64,000 bases of DNA from Panopea generosa (Eukaryota > Mollusca > Bivalvia > Adapedonta > Hiatellidae), in NCBI GenBank assembly GCA_029582155.1, contig CM055901.1, forward strand, positions 50,411,206 to 50,475,205. Direction: 5' to 3'. The notes under the pieces are model-generated. The model worked only from the letters and a program-made list of their open reading frames with translations, was not told where the DNA came from and did no database searches. Below are positions 37,020-48,345 of the stretch, piece by piece. A program made the translations under genes and the position numbers. Positions within the stretch are counted from its first letter, which is position 1. The number at the start of each line of letters is the position of its first letter.

Positions 37020-38515
37020 ATGTTTTTAACATTAAAGGGCAACCTTGACCTTTGTGTAACCTTGACCTTGACATCTGATGTAAGTCTGGGTATTTCTACA
37101 GGTAAATGCAGGTGACACATCACCATATTATGCTGATCACTTATGTCAAGCATTTTTAAATCCCTCCATGTAAGACAAAGTTACAGACCAGACATGAAAT
37201 ATCAAACAATTTGAAAGTGTGACCTTGACCTTTGAGGTAAGGTTCTGGGTCTTATACGCATCATGTCATCATGTCATGTAGATCAATTGATAAATTGAGT
37301 CAAGTCAAATCCATCCATGTATGACAAAATTACATACCGGACTTGAAATCTTAAACAGGCTCAAAGTGTTGTCAAACAAACTCAAAGTGTAACCTTGACC
37401 TTTGAGGTATAGGTCTGAGTCTTACATGTGACATGTTGTCAATTGAGCCAAGTTAAATCCCTCCATATAGGACAAAGTTACAGACCAGACACAAAATATC
37501 AAACAAACTGAAAATGTGACCTTGACCTTTTTGGAAAGGTTCTGGGTCTTACACACGACACTTCTTCATGTCAGGTTGATCAATTGAGCCAAGTGGTTTT
37601 GAAAACCATTTATGTTTGACAAAGCTACAGGCCAGATACGAAATCTCACACAGACTCAACGTGTTGTCAAACAAACTCAAAGTGTGACCTTGACATTTGA
37701 GAAACAGGTGCGGGTCTTATGCGCGACATGTCGTGTCATGCTGAGGAATTGAGCCAAGTGTTTTTGAAATTTATCCATGGGTGAAAAAGGTTACAGACTG
37801 GACACAAAATCTCAAGCATACTGAAAGTGTCTTCAAACAAAATTAAATTGTGACCTTGACCTTTGAAGTGGGAGTCTGGGTGTTATGCGTGACACGTCTT
37901 CATGTTATGTTGATGATTTATAGCAAGTATTTATAAAATCCATCAATACATGACAAAGTTACAGGCCAGACATGAAATCTCACACAGATTCAACATGTCA
38001 AACATACTCAAAGTGTGTCCTTGACCGTTGAGGTACAGGTGTGAGTCTTACACGTGGAAAGTTGTCATGTCATGCTGATAAATTGAGCAAAGTGGTTTTG
38101 AAATTTATCCATAGGTGACAAAGTTACAGACCAGACACAAAATCTCAAACAGACTGAAAGTGTCGTCAAACAAAATTAAATTGAGACCTTGACCTTTGAA
38201 GTGGGAGTCTGGGTGTTAGGGCAATGTTATGTTGGTCATTTGTAGCAAGAATTTATAAAATCCATTGATGCATTACAAAATTACAGGCCAGATACGAAAT
38301 CTCATACAGAATCAGAGTGTTGTCAAACAAACTAAAAGTGTGACCTTGACCTTTGAGGTATGGGTGTGGGTCCTATGCGTGACATGTCGTCATGTTATGT
38401 TGATCATTTGTAGCAAGCATAAACAAAATCCATTCATGCATGACAAAGTTACAGGCTGGACAAGAAATACAGGACAGAAGTAGGGATGGACGGATGCTAC
38501 AATTATATGCCACCC
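37020..38515. repeat. Dispersed repeat with internal tandem units of about 166 bp
   Basis: The block TGACCTTGACCTTTGAGGTA recurs at about 37221, 37391, 37518, 37686, 37852, 38017, 38185 and 38342, mostly 157-170 bp apart. Each unit also has TGACAAAGTTACAGGCCAGA and AACAAACTCAAAGTGTGACC. The right end, GGACGGATGCTACAATTATA then TGCCACC, looks like the end of a larger dispersed element. I associate this motif set with bivalve genomes. Confidence 0.88.
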
Positions 38516-38677
38516 CAAAATTTTAATAACTAAAAATTGCTTTTGTGAACAAAAAGTTAATCTTAAGATACTGAATTGGTACATGCATATTATTTATGAA
38601 CATCTTGTGGCATTTTTTTTATTGTAACAGTAGGTGTATTGTGGCATAGGTGTGAATGTTGAGCATCCTTTATGGCA

Positions 38678-38882
38678 TACAGATGATCAGTTATTTCCTG
38701 GCATCTTGGAAGATTAATGAATGCTAGAGCACACCTTTCTTTGCAAGTCACTGATAACTTTCCCACTTGAATCAGCAGTTAAACAAGATGCAATGTTGTA
38801 TAGCAATCATCTTGTGAACTGTGGCTGGGTAGGGGGGTGGTGGCATTTGAACTATCGACCCCTGCATTAATTGTCAGTGGTA
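38678..38882 (-). mobile_element. SINE family C copy
   Basis: Matches the full family C copy: TGATAACTTTCCCACTTGAA, TCAGCAGTTAAACAAGATG, and GACCCCTGCATTAATTGTCA at the tRNA-head end. Diverged and with a G-rich insertion (GGGTAGGGGGGTGGTGGC). Confidence 0.72.
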
Positions 38883-38884
38883 GG

Positions 38885-39580
38885 AAGGGATTTAAAGGTA
38901 ATTTATTAGGATTTTTCAAAATTTTAAAAAAATTTTATATATACTCACTGACCTATATTGACAAAAGGATATATCTATTTAAACATGCCAAAATAATATA
39001 CTGAAAAGGGATTTCCTAACTTTCCTAATTTTGACTATGCATCTTGGTTACACAAAAATAGATTTCCCACTTAAAATTGCAACATATTTTAGGATGTATT
39101 AATTGAGTCATGTGATTACATATTGATTTCAATATGATCCGTTATACAGGTTTACATGTAGTAATAATCGTTCCATCTCAGAAAGAGACCGAATGACAAT
39201 GTGAAGGTATTTAAGGGCTGTCTATTTTTTAATGGGGATTTCCTATCAAGTTTTGCCCCCAAATTTAAACATTAATTATGTTTAGGTGGACTGACACACC
39301 AAACCATTTGGATTTTATTTCTTATGGGTAATAAGATCCTTTTTATCTATTCTAAACATAAATTTATTTTCTCAGACTTTTATATTTCCTGAAATAATCC
39401 CTTCAACAATTATCTCGTTATCTTGTAAGGGGATAAATTATCCCAAAAACTGTCAAAATTTGACCACTTTATAACTCTCCCCTACTTTTAAATTTACTGG
39501 AGCATTGCAGGACCAGGTTGGTTATCTCTGTAAAAATAATCATGCTTGACCACTAACAGGGAAATCATAATTACATGGCA
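38885..39580. repeat. Dispersed repeat, copy 2
   Basis: Homologous to 20520-21110. Shared blocks are AAACATGCCAAAATAATATA, AATAGATTTCCCAC, GAGTCATGTGATTAC and ACACACCAAACCATTTGG. Confidence 0.6.
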
Positions 39581-39880
39581 TGGTATGGAGATAGAGTAAG
39601 TAATATGATGCAGGTGTCAGCTTAACATTTAGCAATTTATCATTTCATATGAAAATTGATCTTTTCACATTATAATACTATCAAGATGTAATAACTGTAA
39701 ATGAACATTTTGACAATAGAACCAGCAGGCATCCATGTTTGAAATGTTTCCTGTTACCCTGAGCCAGCATCTCTCTTATCATGTCAATTTATTAATAATA
39801 AGCAAATTGCTTCTACCATATAATTGTCCAGTACATCCAGGTTCAGGTTTAGTTACCATGACAGCACTGATGAGCTCCTG
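39581..39880. other. Non-coding spacer
   Basis: AT-rich, no feature recognised. Confidence 0.5.
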
Positions 39881-40110
39881 TTAACCCTTTACTTCATATA
39901 GACACCTTTGGACACCACAAATACTGAAAGCATTTATTCACCACATATCAGCAATGGGTGAATTATGTTTATATTAACTGACAGAGTGGAAAATAGTGCA
40001 GGAAGTGTTCAGATTGCTTGTTACAAGCAATCTGAACTCTTCCTGCACTGTTTTCAAAGGCCTTCTGTGATTCATGCGGGAAAACACGTATCTATGGAGT
40101 AAAGGGTTAA
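39881..40110. mobile_element. piggyBac-type (TTAA) MITE, compact copy
   Basis: Begins TTAACCCTTTACTTCATATA and ends TCTATGGAGTAAAGGGTTAA. The two ends are inverted repeats with TTAA at each outer edge. It holds only about one unit of the 25-bp repeat (ATAGACACCTTTGGACACC), then the same right arm as the expanded copy. Between GTGGAAAATAG and TGTTTTCAAAGG it carries a palindrome that the expanded copy lacks. Confidence 0.82.
39992..40052. repeat. 61-bp near-perfect palindrome inside the MITE
   Basis: The left arm contains AGTGCAGGAAGTGTTCAGAT TGCTTGT and the right arm ACAAGCAATCTGAACTCTTC CTGCACT. The arms are about 30 nt with two mismatches and a one-base centre. A strong hairpin or cruciform is possible. 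Confidence 0.9.
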
Positions 40111-40132
40111 ACAAATATTCTCAATTTTGAAT

Positions 40133-40265
40133 CACTCACTGAGGTTGTGGGTGTGAGCCCAGTTCAGTCTTTGTTTGAGAAAGTTTGCCAGTTACTTACA
40201 AAAAAAGGCGGTTCTGATTAGATTCATTCTGAGGTTTTCCTCCACCAAGAAAACCATTTGTCATA
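40133..40265 (+). mobile_element. SINE family B, partial
   Basis: Contains GAGAAAGTTTGCCAGTTACT and the conserved block ATTCATTCTGAGGTTTTCCT CCACC, also at 62885-63105 (+) and, inverted, at 46158-46365 and 61742-61923. The tRNA head is shortened. Confidence 0.75.
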
Positions 40266-40984
40266 TCAGCATAACCTTCAATGCATTGAAAAAGGTTTTT
40301 AACCCCTTTAATTATTTTAATAAAATAAAACAATCAATTGATATCCGTGTCATAATTATGGGTACATTCAGAACATGTCATGTCTACTAGATGTATGTAT
40401 TTTCCACAAGGTTTCATCAGATTCAGATGAAATAATTGACACAGGAGTTCCCCTCACAAAATACAAAAGGAAATGACTTTTGACAAAATTATCTGATGTG
40501 AAGAACATGATTATTATGCCAATGTCTGCAGGATATCTTTATTGTCTTTATCTTTATATCTATAAGTTGTATGACATCTGGATAAAATCGGTAGAAGTTG
40601 CAGTCACCAAGTTTTGTGAAAATTACAAGGGACATAACTCTTGAAAAAAATATTTTCAACTGGAAACAATATTTTGTGTGGAATTGAAGAATGGACGGAC
40701 TATGGCATTTCAGTTATTGCCAGCTTCACAAATACGGAGGCTATCAATAATCAACATAAGAATAAATACCTGAAGCAACACTTAAAAAAATATCTCATCA
40801 ATCTCATGCATATAAATATAAAATATTATCAGCATTGAATAATTGTTTTCAGAGATTATTACAGATGTTAACATTTTTTTTCCATATTTTTTTTTTTTTA
40901 ATATTATTTGGCCATATTGGAATCTGGGTATCAACAACAATGACATGATGGGATGACAGCCATTTTCATCGCATGTTAAAAGTT
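40266..40984. other. Non-coding spacer
   Basis: AT-rich with a T run at 40890-40900. No gene is seen. Confidence 0.5.
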
Positions 40985-41150
40985 ACATGTTAATACAAGT
41001 TTTGTTTATGGAGGATGACCTCAGAACAAATCTGAGTAGAAACACTATCTATCTGCAAATTATATCACAAAGTTTTAGAACCAAGCCAATATCAAACCCA
41101 TGACTTCAGTGGTGAAAGGTCAGTGGTGTTGAGATGGGGCCATGGGTCAC
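40985..41150 (-). mobile_element. SINE family B, diverged copy
   Basis: Minus-strand block with GAGGTCATCCTCCA, and the head end ACCTTTCACCACTGAAGTCA then TGGGTTTGATATTGG (B-box-like). Confidence 0.65.
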
Positions 41151-41721
41151 AGAAGTAGAAAAAGAATCACAAAATGTCGCCACCCTAGGATTAATGTTCT
41201 GAATACGAATTCTAAGTATGCTGTAATTTGTTTTCATATAAAACTGAATGCAAGTTTCACTTTCTTGTAATTGTTGTCTTGAATATTTATTAAAGACTTA
41301 ATAATGAACTTGAGAATGTTGGACCAAGAAATCTTGTAAAAGGAACAGTTCAGGGAGATTTTGAAGCCTCACAAAGTAATGATGGATGATGTAAAAGAAA
41401 TCAAGCCCTGCGCTACATGAAAGTCCAGGCTGAAGTTTGATCAGGTGAGCTAAAAAAACACAAAATATTTTTTAAGAACAAAAAATCAATAGCGCACTAA
41501 AATCCTAGGAGGGAAAGAGAGCAGTTTGATAATTACAGTCTTTTAACTGACACTGTTTCCGGGGCAACTACAGAATAAAGCCATGCTTATTGATTTTCAA
41601 ATTTTAACTGTTAAATTGAATGGCACTAAAGTATGAATCTGACAGCTTTTGTTCCAAGAAAATGGCATTACAATTGAGTGCTAATGAAATCTGAAAGTGT
41701 TTATTTGTTTGTAGAGAGAAA
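41151..41721. other. Non-coding spacer
   Basis: AT-rich, no gene. An acceptor-like TTTATTTGTTTGTAG lies at 41700-41714. Confidence 0.45.
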
Positions 41722-41775
41722 ATGGCGTCGTACTGTCCAACAGATGCGAAAGGAAATTTTCAAGCTTTAGTTTGG
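41722..41775 (+). CDS. Candidate first coding exon, 18 codons
   Basis: Seen: an ATG in good Kozak context (GAAAATGGC) opens a frame reading MASYCPTDAKGNFQALVW, followed at once by a splice-donor-like GTATGA; the frame stops two codons into the putative intron. TTTGTTTGTAG eight bases upstream could be an acceptor if the exon begins in the 5' UTR. I recognise no family. The local CpG content (GCGTCGTAC, GATGCG) is unusual for this AT-rich window. No continuing exon was found downstream within the window, which may simply reflect a long intron. Chance remains quite possible. Confidence 0.25.
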
Positions 41776-41894
41776 GTATGAATTCTCTTTTCTTTATCGT
41801 AGATATCTGTAGCTATTAAAACTTTTAGTAGGAAACAGGTTCAAAACTTCCACATGTTACAATAATGTATAAGCAGACCAACCCAGTGACTACC

Positions 41895-42120
41895 CCAGTG
41901 TTGGTCTAGTGGTCACAGAACATCCACCTCATATGTGGAAGGTCATGGGTATGGCCAGTAGTCAAGACATGAAAAATGGTTCTCGAAGCCTCCTCAGTGT
42001 GCCCTTTAGAGAATAGTTTTAGGTCTGGTTTACCCTGTGTCAGTATAACATGACTGGGTTGGGTATCATGTCATGTGTCTGCAGCATGATACTCCAGTGT
42101 GACACTGCTTAAAATACTGT
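41895..42120 (+). mobile_element. tRNA-derived SINE-like element, family D
   Basis: The head TTGGTCTAGTGGTCACAGAA resembles a tRNA D-arm with A box, followed by GTGGAAGGTCATGGGTATGG in the position of the T arm (weak B box). The body has no second copy in this window. Confidence 0.5.
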
Positions 42121-42179
42121 CTCAAACAGAAATGTAATATGAAAATTTTTTGAAAGTGACATTGAACCCCAAATGATAC

Positions 42180-42860
42180 AATTATATACAATTATATTCT
42201 AAACAACATGACGAAAGCACAGTTTCAATTGTCGATATTGAAGAAGTTCTGTACAACAGACACTAACCAGAAATGCATCCATGGGACACAGATGCCCCTG
42301 CTTTGTAACTAACATTGTAGCTATCAATAAAGCCAAATATCAAGTCTCATCAAAATCGGTCCATCAATAAAGATTTTAGAGGTCGAAAACCATCAGCCAA
42401 TCAGAGTCCAGATCACCTTATTAATATGTGCCTATTCCATCCATTTTCTAACTTGACCTGGGTTTTGTTGTTATAAAGCCAAATATAAATTTTTGTCAAA
42501 ATCGGTCCATAAATAAACTATCAGCGAATCAGCGCCCAGAACAACTAATTAATACGGATTTTGACGGAAATCGAACTTGAATTGTAGTTTATCACATTAC
42601 ATCTTTCTACAAATATTAATCAAATCAATCCTTCAAGAGATATCGAGCGGAAACCAATTTCTTGACATTTGTCCATAATCTAAGTCCAAAAAGGGGCATA
42701 ACTCCATCAAAAATCATCAGACCAAAACGAAATACGAACTTGACCTGTATTACCTAAATGTGAAGTCACAGCCAAATTTGATTAAAATCTGTTTATTAAA
42801 ACTTAATTTAGTTATTATAATGATGGTAAAAACTTGATTTTTTTTCTACTTTAAGCCATC
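42180..42860. repeat. Dispersed repeat with a partial internal duplication
   Basis: AATCGGTCCATCAATAAA (about 42354) and AATCGGTCCATAAATAAAC (about 42501) head two related blocks, both followed by a CAGC.AATCAG segment. The block at 42265-42295 resembles one near 3645-3700. Class and ends are not known. Confidence 0.5.
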
Positions 42861-43180
42861 AAGTAACTAGCAGTTAGATTATTCAAGGTTTTAATGAATT
42901 GCTTTCTGTTATTACATTAAGATTGTGTGACAAATATTTAATATTGGGCATTTATTCTTGAAAATCCTAAATTTCAGCCAAATTTTCAGCTAAAATGAAC
43001 TATAGTTTCAGCACATCTTCACATTCCCCATGCCATAGTGTCACTTATTGTCATTGATATAATCAAGTTCATTAACCAAGCTGAGAGCTTTTTTCTCATC
43101 TTTAATCATTTCACTGTATAATTTAAAATAGTTTTATACAATTTAGGGTAAACAATCAAATTAAACAGATAAATTAATAA

Positions 43181-44908
43181 AACAAGAGGGCAAAGATGAC
43201 CCTTTATCGCTCACCTGACTGACCTTTGTCACCCAACATTAGTAGATTATAATAATACATGTATGCTCAAAATTCCAGAAAGATGAGATGGGCAAGTAGT
43301 TAGAATTTTTATTTGTTTTGAAGATGTAACAGATGCGTAGAAGAGTTCAAACTTGGTAGAGGTTCACCCATGGTAAATGTTAGTGAAATTACATCAAAAT
43401 CTGGTCAGTAGATTCAAACAAGAAGGCTTTTGAAGTTTTTACTATAGGTGCTAAGTCTTCGAACTAAGATAAAAATCCAGTTCCAGCAAAAACTAACCTG
43501 TTATGTTTGAGAACGGTTTCAAACTAAAGCATTAGACTAAACTATTGTGCATAAAACAATCTGCAGTTCCAGCACAATAAATATTCCTACGAGTTTCAAA
43601 CACAAGCCTTCCCAAAGTATATCACTTGAAAGAATCTTTGTCGCAGGGCACTCTCCCCCAAAAATAATTAAGCTCCTCCTCCAAGGTTTCAAGTACACTT
43701 TGACACTGAAAATCTCAAGCAGACTTCTTGCTGTTATGAAACTAGCTAGAAATATGGTATTGCTTTATTATGAAGTAGTAAACCATCCCTGACTGAACCA
43801 GAAAAACTCTGACTTTTATATTCAGGTTAACACCTATTATAACTAGAGCTATCACTGAAGGTGATGAATACCCCCCGAACGCCGCCATGACAGAAAATGG
43901 TTTACCATTGTATGAAGTTTTATTAAATTATATCCAATAGTTATAAAGTTATGCTCCAGACAAAAAAAATACTTAATAAAAGAGAATGTTATGGATTGAG
44001 TTTTTTGTATTGTTAATTTGCAAGTCGTTGTTCGGACAAAAGTTTGACAAGAAACAAATTTTTTATCAAAGGGCAATAACTCTGTAATTAGCAAGAATAG
44101 AGTTATGTTTCTTGTACACTGCACTTCCTCTCATTATATTCTACCATTGTATGACGTTTGATGACATTCCATCCAGTACTTTTCAAGTGATGCTCCGGAC
44201 AAAGAAAATTGCAACGGACAGACCGACCGACCGACCGACCACAGGGTGACTCCAATATACCCCCTCAAACTTCGTTTGTCGGGGGTATAAAAATGGTTCA
44301 TGATATTTGAATAATATGAATAATATTTCAATCATTGATTATAATTGTATCATTCATCTTTTTATGACAAATTATCTTTTAAAACTTATATCTGGTATAA
44401 TACTGTATAATAATAGCAAAAAAAAAAGTTTATTTAAAGAGTTTATTACCTCTTCTTATAATAATTGCTATATACAGACATTTATGCTATAAAACAGGGG
44501 GAATAATTTGACATAAAACTAACCCCACCCCCTGGCTGCCATGTTTTTTGATGAATCAAGATGGCTTGAACAACTTGGAAAAGAGTCACCCAAGGAATAT
44601 TTCTGTGAAATTATTTTAAAATTGAGCCAGTAATTTCTGACAAAAAGATTTTTTAAGTTTTTACTATAGCTTATATAGTAAACTAACCCCACCCCCTGGC
44701 CGCCATGTTTTTTGACGAATCAAGATGGCTTAAACAAACTTGGTAGAGGGTCACCCAAGGAATATTTTTGTGAAATTATATCAAAATTAGCCCAGTGGTT
44801 TCAGAGGAGAAGTTGTTAAAAGCTAAAAGTTAACGATGGACGACAGATGACGGACACCAGGTGATCACAAAAGCTCACCTGTCAGCCTTTGGCTCAGATG
44901 AGCTAAAA
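43181..44908. mobile_element. Non-autonomous dispersed element (ACAAGAG...GAGCTAAAA type)
   Basis: Left end AACAAGAGGGCAAAGATGAC then CCTTTATCGCTCACCTGA; right end GGTGATCACAAAAGCTCACC then TGGCTCAGATGAGCTAAAA. The right part holds a tandem duplication (AACTAACCCCACCCCCTGGC at about 44519 and 44683). Another repeat (43841-44290) lies inside. There is no coding capacity. Elements with ends of this kind are, to my knowledge, common in bivalves. Confidence 0.65.
43841..44290. mobile_element. Nested dispersed repeat with a (GACC)5 tract
   Basis: Begins AACTAGAGCTATCACTGAAG then GAATACCCCCCGAACGCCGC; ends CCCTCAAACTTCGTTTGTCG GGGGTATA. The two ends carry short inverted TACCCCC/GGGGGTA motifs. (GACC)5 lies at 44221-44240. 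It interrupts the surrounding element. Confidence 0.6.
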
Positions 44909-45488
44909 AAAAGACACAAAAATTTAATACACAAAAACATGTTAATGAATATAAAATTTCTGTTTGAAACAGCAAGCATTTCATGATGAGCACACACTCA
45001 TCAGATCCTTCCAAACGATGTGCTGCCACCGTGGAGTGTCAATCACTCTCAGAGCAAGCTGGAAAGATTATATATAATGCAACTATATTGGGATATACCT
45101 TTCTCATGAATTAAATAATCAAAATTCTATTGGACATAATAGTAAATTAACCATTTTTAAAACCAATTAAAATGCAATGTTTTTTCAAAGTATAAACACC
45201 ATTGCTTTTTTAGTTTTCACAAACTTCATCAAATATTCCCTAGATTACACACAGAATGAAGAATTCCTGAATTTCTGTTATTGCATAAATTGAGACACCA
45301 TTTTTGAATGTCACCATCTGCTATTTGCAACAAAATTCATGATTTATTTGGGAAATGGTGGAAGCACCATATGTATTGCATTCAATGTGTGCATTTCAAA
45401 ACATTATTAATCCCTGAAGCAAATCTGCTCATATCAAATTGAACAGCAAACCATCTTTCAAACTAATGCTCTATCTAACATGAACCAT
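44909..45488. other. Non-coding spacer
   Basis: AT-rich, nothing recognised. Confidence 0.5.
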
Positions 45489-45700
45489 CGGGCCCGATTA
45501 GCTCAGTCGGTTGCGCGCCTGGCAACTGTCTCCATGATGAATACAACATTCTGTCTCATTATCATTCGTCGCTCATCACTGATTCAAGTGGGAAAGTTAT
45601 CAGCTACTTGTGGAGATGAGGTGTACTCGAGTACTGTTTAACCTTTCAGGATCCCAGGAAACAGTGGTTAGCTTAACTGAATATTCAATCAATCTAACAT
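45489..45700 (+). mobile_element. SINE family C with internally deleted tRNA head
   Basis: Starts GGGCCCGATTAGCTCAGTCG GTTGCGCGCC, a tRNA 5' half with a perfect A box (TAGCTCAGTCGG). It then jumps directly to CTGGCAACTGTCTCCATGAT, which in the full copy (46536-46803) lies beyond the T arm. The B box is therefore missing. The body (GATTCAAGTGGGAAAGTTAT, then GGATCCCAGGAAACAGTGGT) is otherwise intact. Confidence 0.82.
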
Positions 45701-46157
45701 GACCCGGGTCTTATGTGACCCTGAATCAGGTCTATAAGTGGAGCTTCATGTTGTTTATTGTTTTATATCACTTTTAGTCTTTTAGATGTTTTATTTCAGG
45801 TAATTTTCTAATTGCTGTGCTTTGAAATATTGCAAGATATCCCACACAGTTACAATAAATTGACACCAGTCCTCCAGTCTTGGAACTATCCATAAATGGT
45901 CCAGGAAGTGGGGAGTAGGAGTGGTGGATAGAGTGGGTTTAATGGTTTTCCTAGTTCCATTTTTAATGTCTTTTGTATTTTTGTGTGTCATGGTCAAGGA
46001 TCCAGCTCACAAACTCCCACCTTGAACACCCCGCTGCATGTGGTGGAGAAATCTTTTTTTATTCTTGTACATGGACCCTTATAAACAATAACTGAAACAT
46101 TAAACCGCTTAAACACCTCAAGTCCAACATTGGCTAATTATCTGTTGTTGTTTTCTT
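45701..46157. other. Non-coding spacer
   Basis: No gene. The 68-codon minus-strand frame at 45791-45997 has no recognised motif. Confidence 0.45.
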
Positions 46158-46365
46158 AATGGGGTTTAATGCCATTTTCAACACATTTCAGGTTATATAA
46201 TATGGCGTATCCAGTTTTACCGGTGGAGGAAGACCTCAGACTGAGTACCATCCTTCCGCAAGTAACTGGAAACTTTCTGTCACAAAGGTTTTTGGAGCAA
46301 GCGTGACTCAAACCTATGACCTTAGCGGTGAGAGGTAAGTGATATTGAGATGGCGCCTTAGTCTT
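46158..46365 (-). mobile_element. SINE family B, near full length
   Basis: Minus-strand head: TCTCACCGCTAAGGTCATAG GTTTGAGTCACG (long variable arm and B box, as in a Leu- or Ser-type tRNA). Body: GAGGTCTTCCTCCACCGGT. Tail: AACCTGAAATGTGTTGAAAA then TGGCATTAAACC. It matches 62885-63105 end to end. Confidence 0.82.
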
Positions 46366-46535
46366 TAGGTGTGAGAGGTGAAAATTGACTTCTATAGGTC
46401 ACATGGCCATCAAGGTTGCCAGCTTTGACAAAAAAATGGCCAATATTTTAACTAGTTAATAACAAACAATAACCTTCAAGTCAACAGTCTATCTCAACGT
46501 CCATTATCAGAATTTACGGCTGTGATTTTATTGAT

Positions 46536-46803
46536 TGACTAATTGAATTTATGCCATCGAGGGTTAACAGACGATCAGTTAACCTAACCACTGTTTCCTG
46601 GTATCCTGAAAGGTTAACCAGTACTAGATCACACCCCATCTCCGCAAGTAAATGATAACTTTCCCACTTGAATCAGCAGTGAGAGAAGAATGATAATAAC
46701 ACACAATGTTGTATATCATCATCACAAAACTGTTGCCAGGCGAAGATTCAAACTCATGACCCCTGGATTGGGGTCAGACTTGTAACCGACTATGCTAATT
46801 TGT
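46536..46803 (-). mobile_element. SINE family C, full-length reference copy
   Basis: On the minus strand: tRNA-like head ACAAATTAGCATAGTCGG, AATCCAGGGGTCATGAGTTT GAATCTTCGCC (A and B boxes), body GATTCAAGTGGGAAAGTTAT and CAGGATACCAGGAAACAGTG, tail GTTAACCCTCGATGGCATAA. About 268 bp. Confidence 0.85.
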
Positions 46804-48045
46804 CCTCTATTTATCAAATAGTCAAGAAAAAATCATTTTTAGGGATATTATAATAATTTCCAATTGATATAAAAAAACAAATTCAAACATGGAATAAGCA
46901 ACTTTTTCCAGGTTTATTGCATTTTTGTCCAAGGATATATTGTTTAAAACCACAGACACTAAAAAACAAAACTTTGAAAAACCTACATTTTTTTATTCAG
47001 ATGTCATAAATGTCCGAATGCTTTGAGGTGTACAAGCATTTCCATGGTTTTGATATCAATTTCTGCAGATGATTTTATAACCATGTACAAATAACTATGT
47101 TTTGTTTATATCAAACCTCAGAATTTATTGTCTGAATACTTCAAGGTTCCAACCAGGGAAAATGTATGTCAGTATTTATATACTGTTTAAAAGCTCTGTA
47201 TTAGGTGGAGTGCATCAGCCATTATCAACACATTGCAGGCTACAGAAGAATCAGGTAGTTTGTGAAGAAAGACATCATTCTGAGCAGAACCATAAGCTGG
47301 GCGCTGGTGTCCTTGGTGAAAAAAGTTTAATGAATGAATTAGTAATAGTAACCATGCTGGATTTTAGGTAGCAACAAAGACCAATAATTCAAGATCACTC
47401 TTAAGGAACATTGTTATTATAACTGGTTCTATGCAGTTAGAAGTAGCTATTTGACTTAATGTCTGCCACTTTGACAGTGAATATCTTATGACGAAGAACA
47501 ATATAAAATTGAGGAGGAATAGTCTTTTTTAAGCAATGGCTATTTTGGACTTGAGGTTTCCACAAAAAAAGCCATATACATTATATCAAAGAACACTGTG
47601 ATAAAACTGAATTAAAACCTGAGCATTCATCATTTTTTCTCTATATAACTCAATGCAAATGGGGCAGACATCTTGAATGTTTTACAAATAAAATAAAAAA
47701 AAACTAGGAAAGAAATCGAAGAATGAAGCTCGTGGAATTTGATCATTAATGAATAAGACATTTCAGAGATGTCTAAATTGTTGTCACTTCTGGTAACATA
47801 TTTGATTTGGAAGGGCAACCAAATCCACAAAACTGAAAGTGTGCCCCACTTGGACATTTTTATGGCCAGACATTTTGTTTATGGATTTCAGTTAATTGTA
47901 TGCAATTGTGTATTAAATATTCAACCATTATCTCTAACTTGCCAGGCCTATGAATACATTACATATAACTTGGGCCATAATAAATTAATTGCTAGATTAT
48001 CATCCCCGCCTGCCCTCTAATTTTCATGCAGCCCCAATCCTTTTT
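46804..48045. other. Non-coding spacer
   Basis: Open frames of up to 89 codons without recognised motifs. No repeat is clear. Confidence 0.45.
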
Positions 48046-48130
48046 ATTTTCATAAAAAAAAAAATATATTAAAAAAAATTAAAAAAAAATAAAAATTTTA
48101 AAAATAAAAATATAAAAATAAAAGTAAGAA
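48046..48130. repeat. A-rich low-complexity tract
   Basis: Almost only A and T, with runs of A separated by single T. Confidence 0.9.
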
Positions 48131-48234
48131 TTAAAATCCTCCTGCCCTCCCTGTTTAAAAGAAAAATTTGGATAACATTCAAGAAATTAATTTATAATGG
48201 CCTTAAAGTCATTCATCTTTCAGCAATGATTCAA

Positions 48235-48345
48235 GTTATGTGCAGAGATTGGAGTTTCTTGTACTGGTTAACTTCCAGGATACTAGGAAAGAGTGGTTAG
48301 GTAAACTAATCGTGTGTTAGCCCTCAATGGCATAAAAATTACAAC
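48235..48345 (+). mobile_element. SINE family C, 3' part
   Basis: Matches the family C 3' body: ACTGGTTAACTTCCAGGATA, AGAGTGGTTAGGTAAACTAA, GTGTTAGCCCTCAATGGCAT. The head is lost. Confidence 0.72.

Noticed and set aside
45489-45530. Possible functional tRNA gene
   Set aside because: Only the 5' half of a tRNA is present and it continues into a SINE body shared with other copies.
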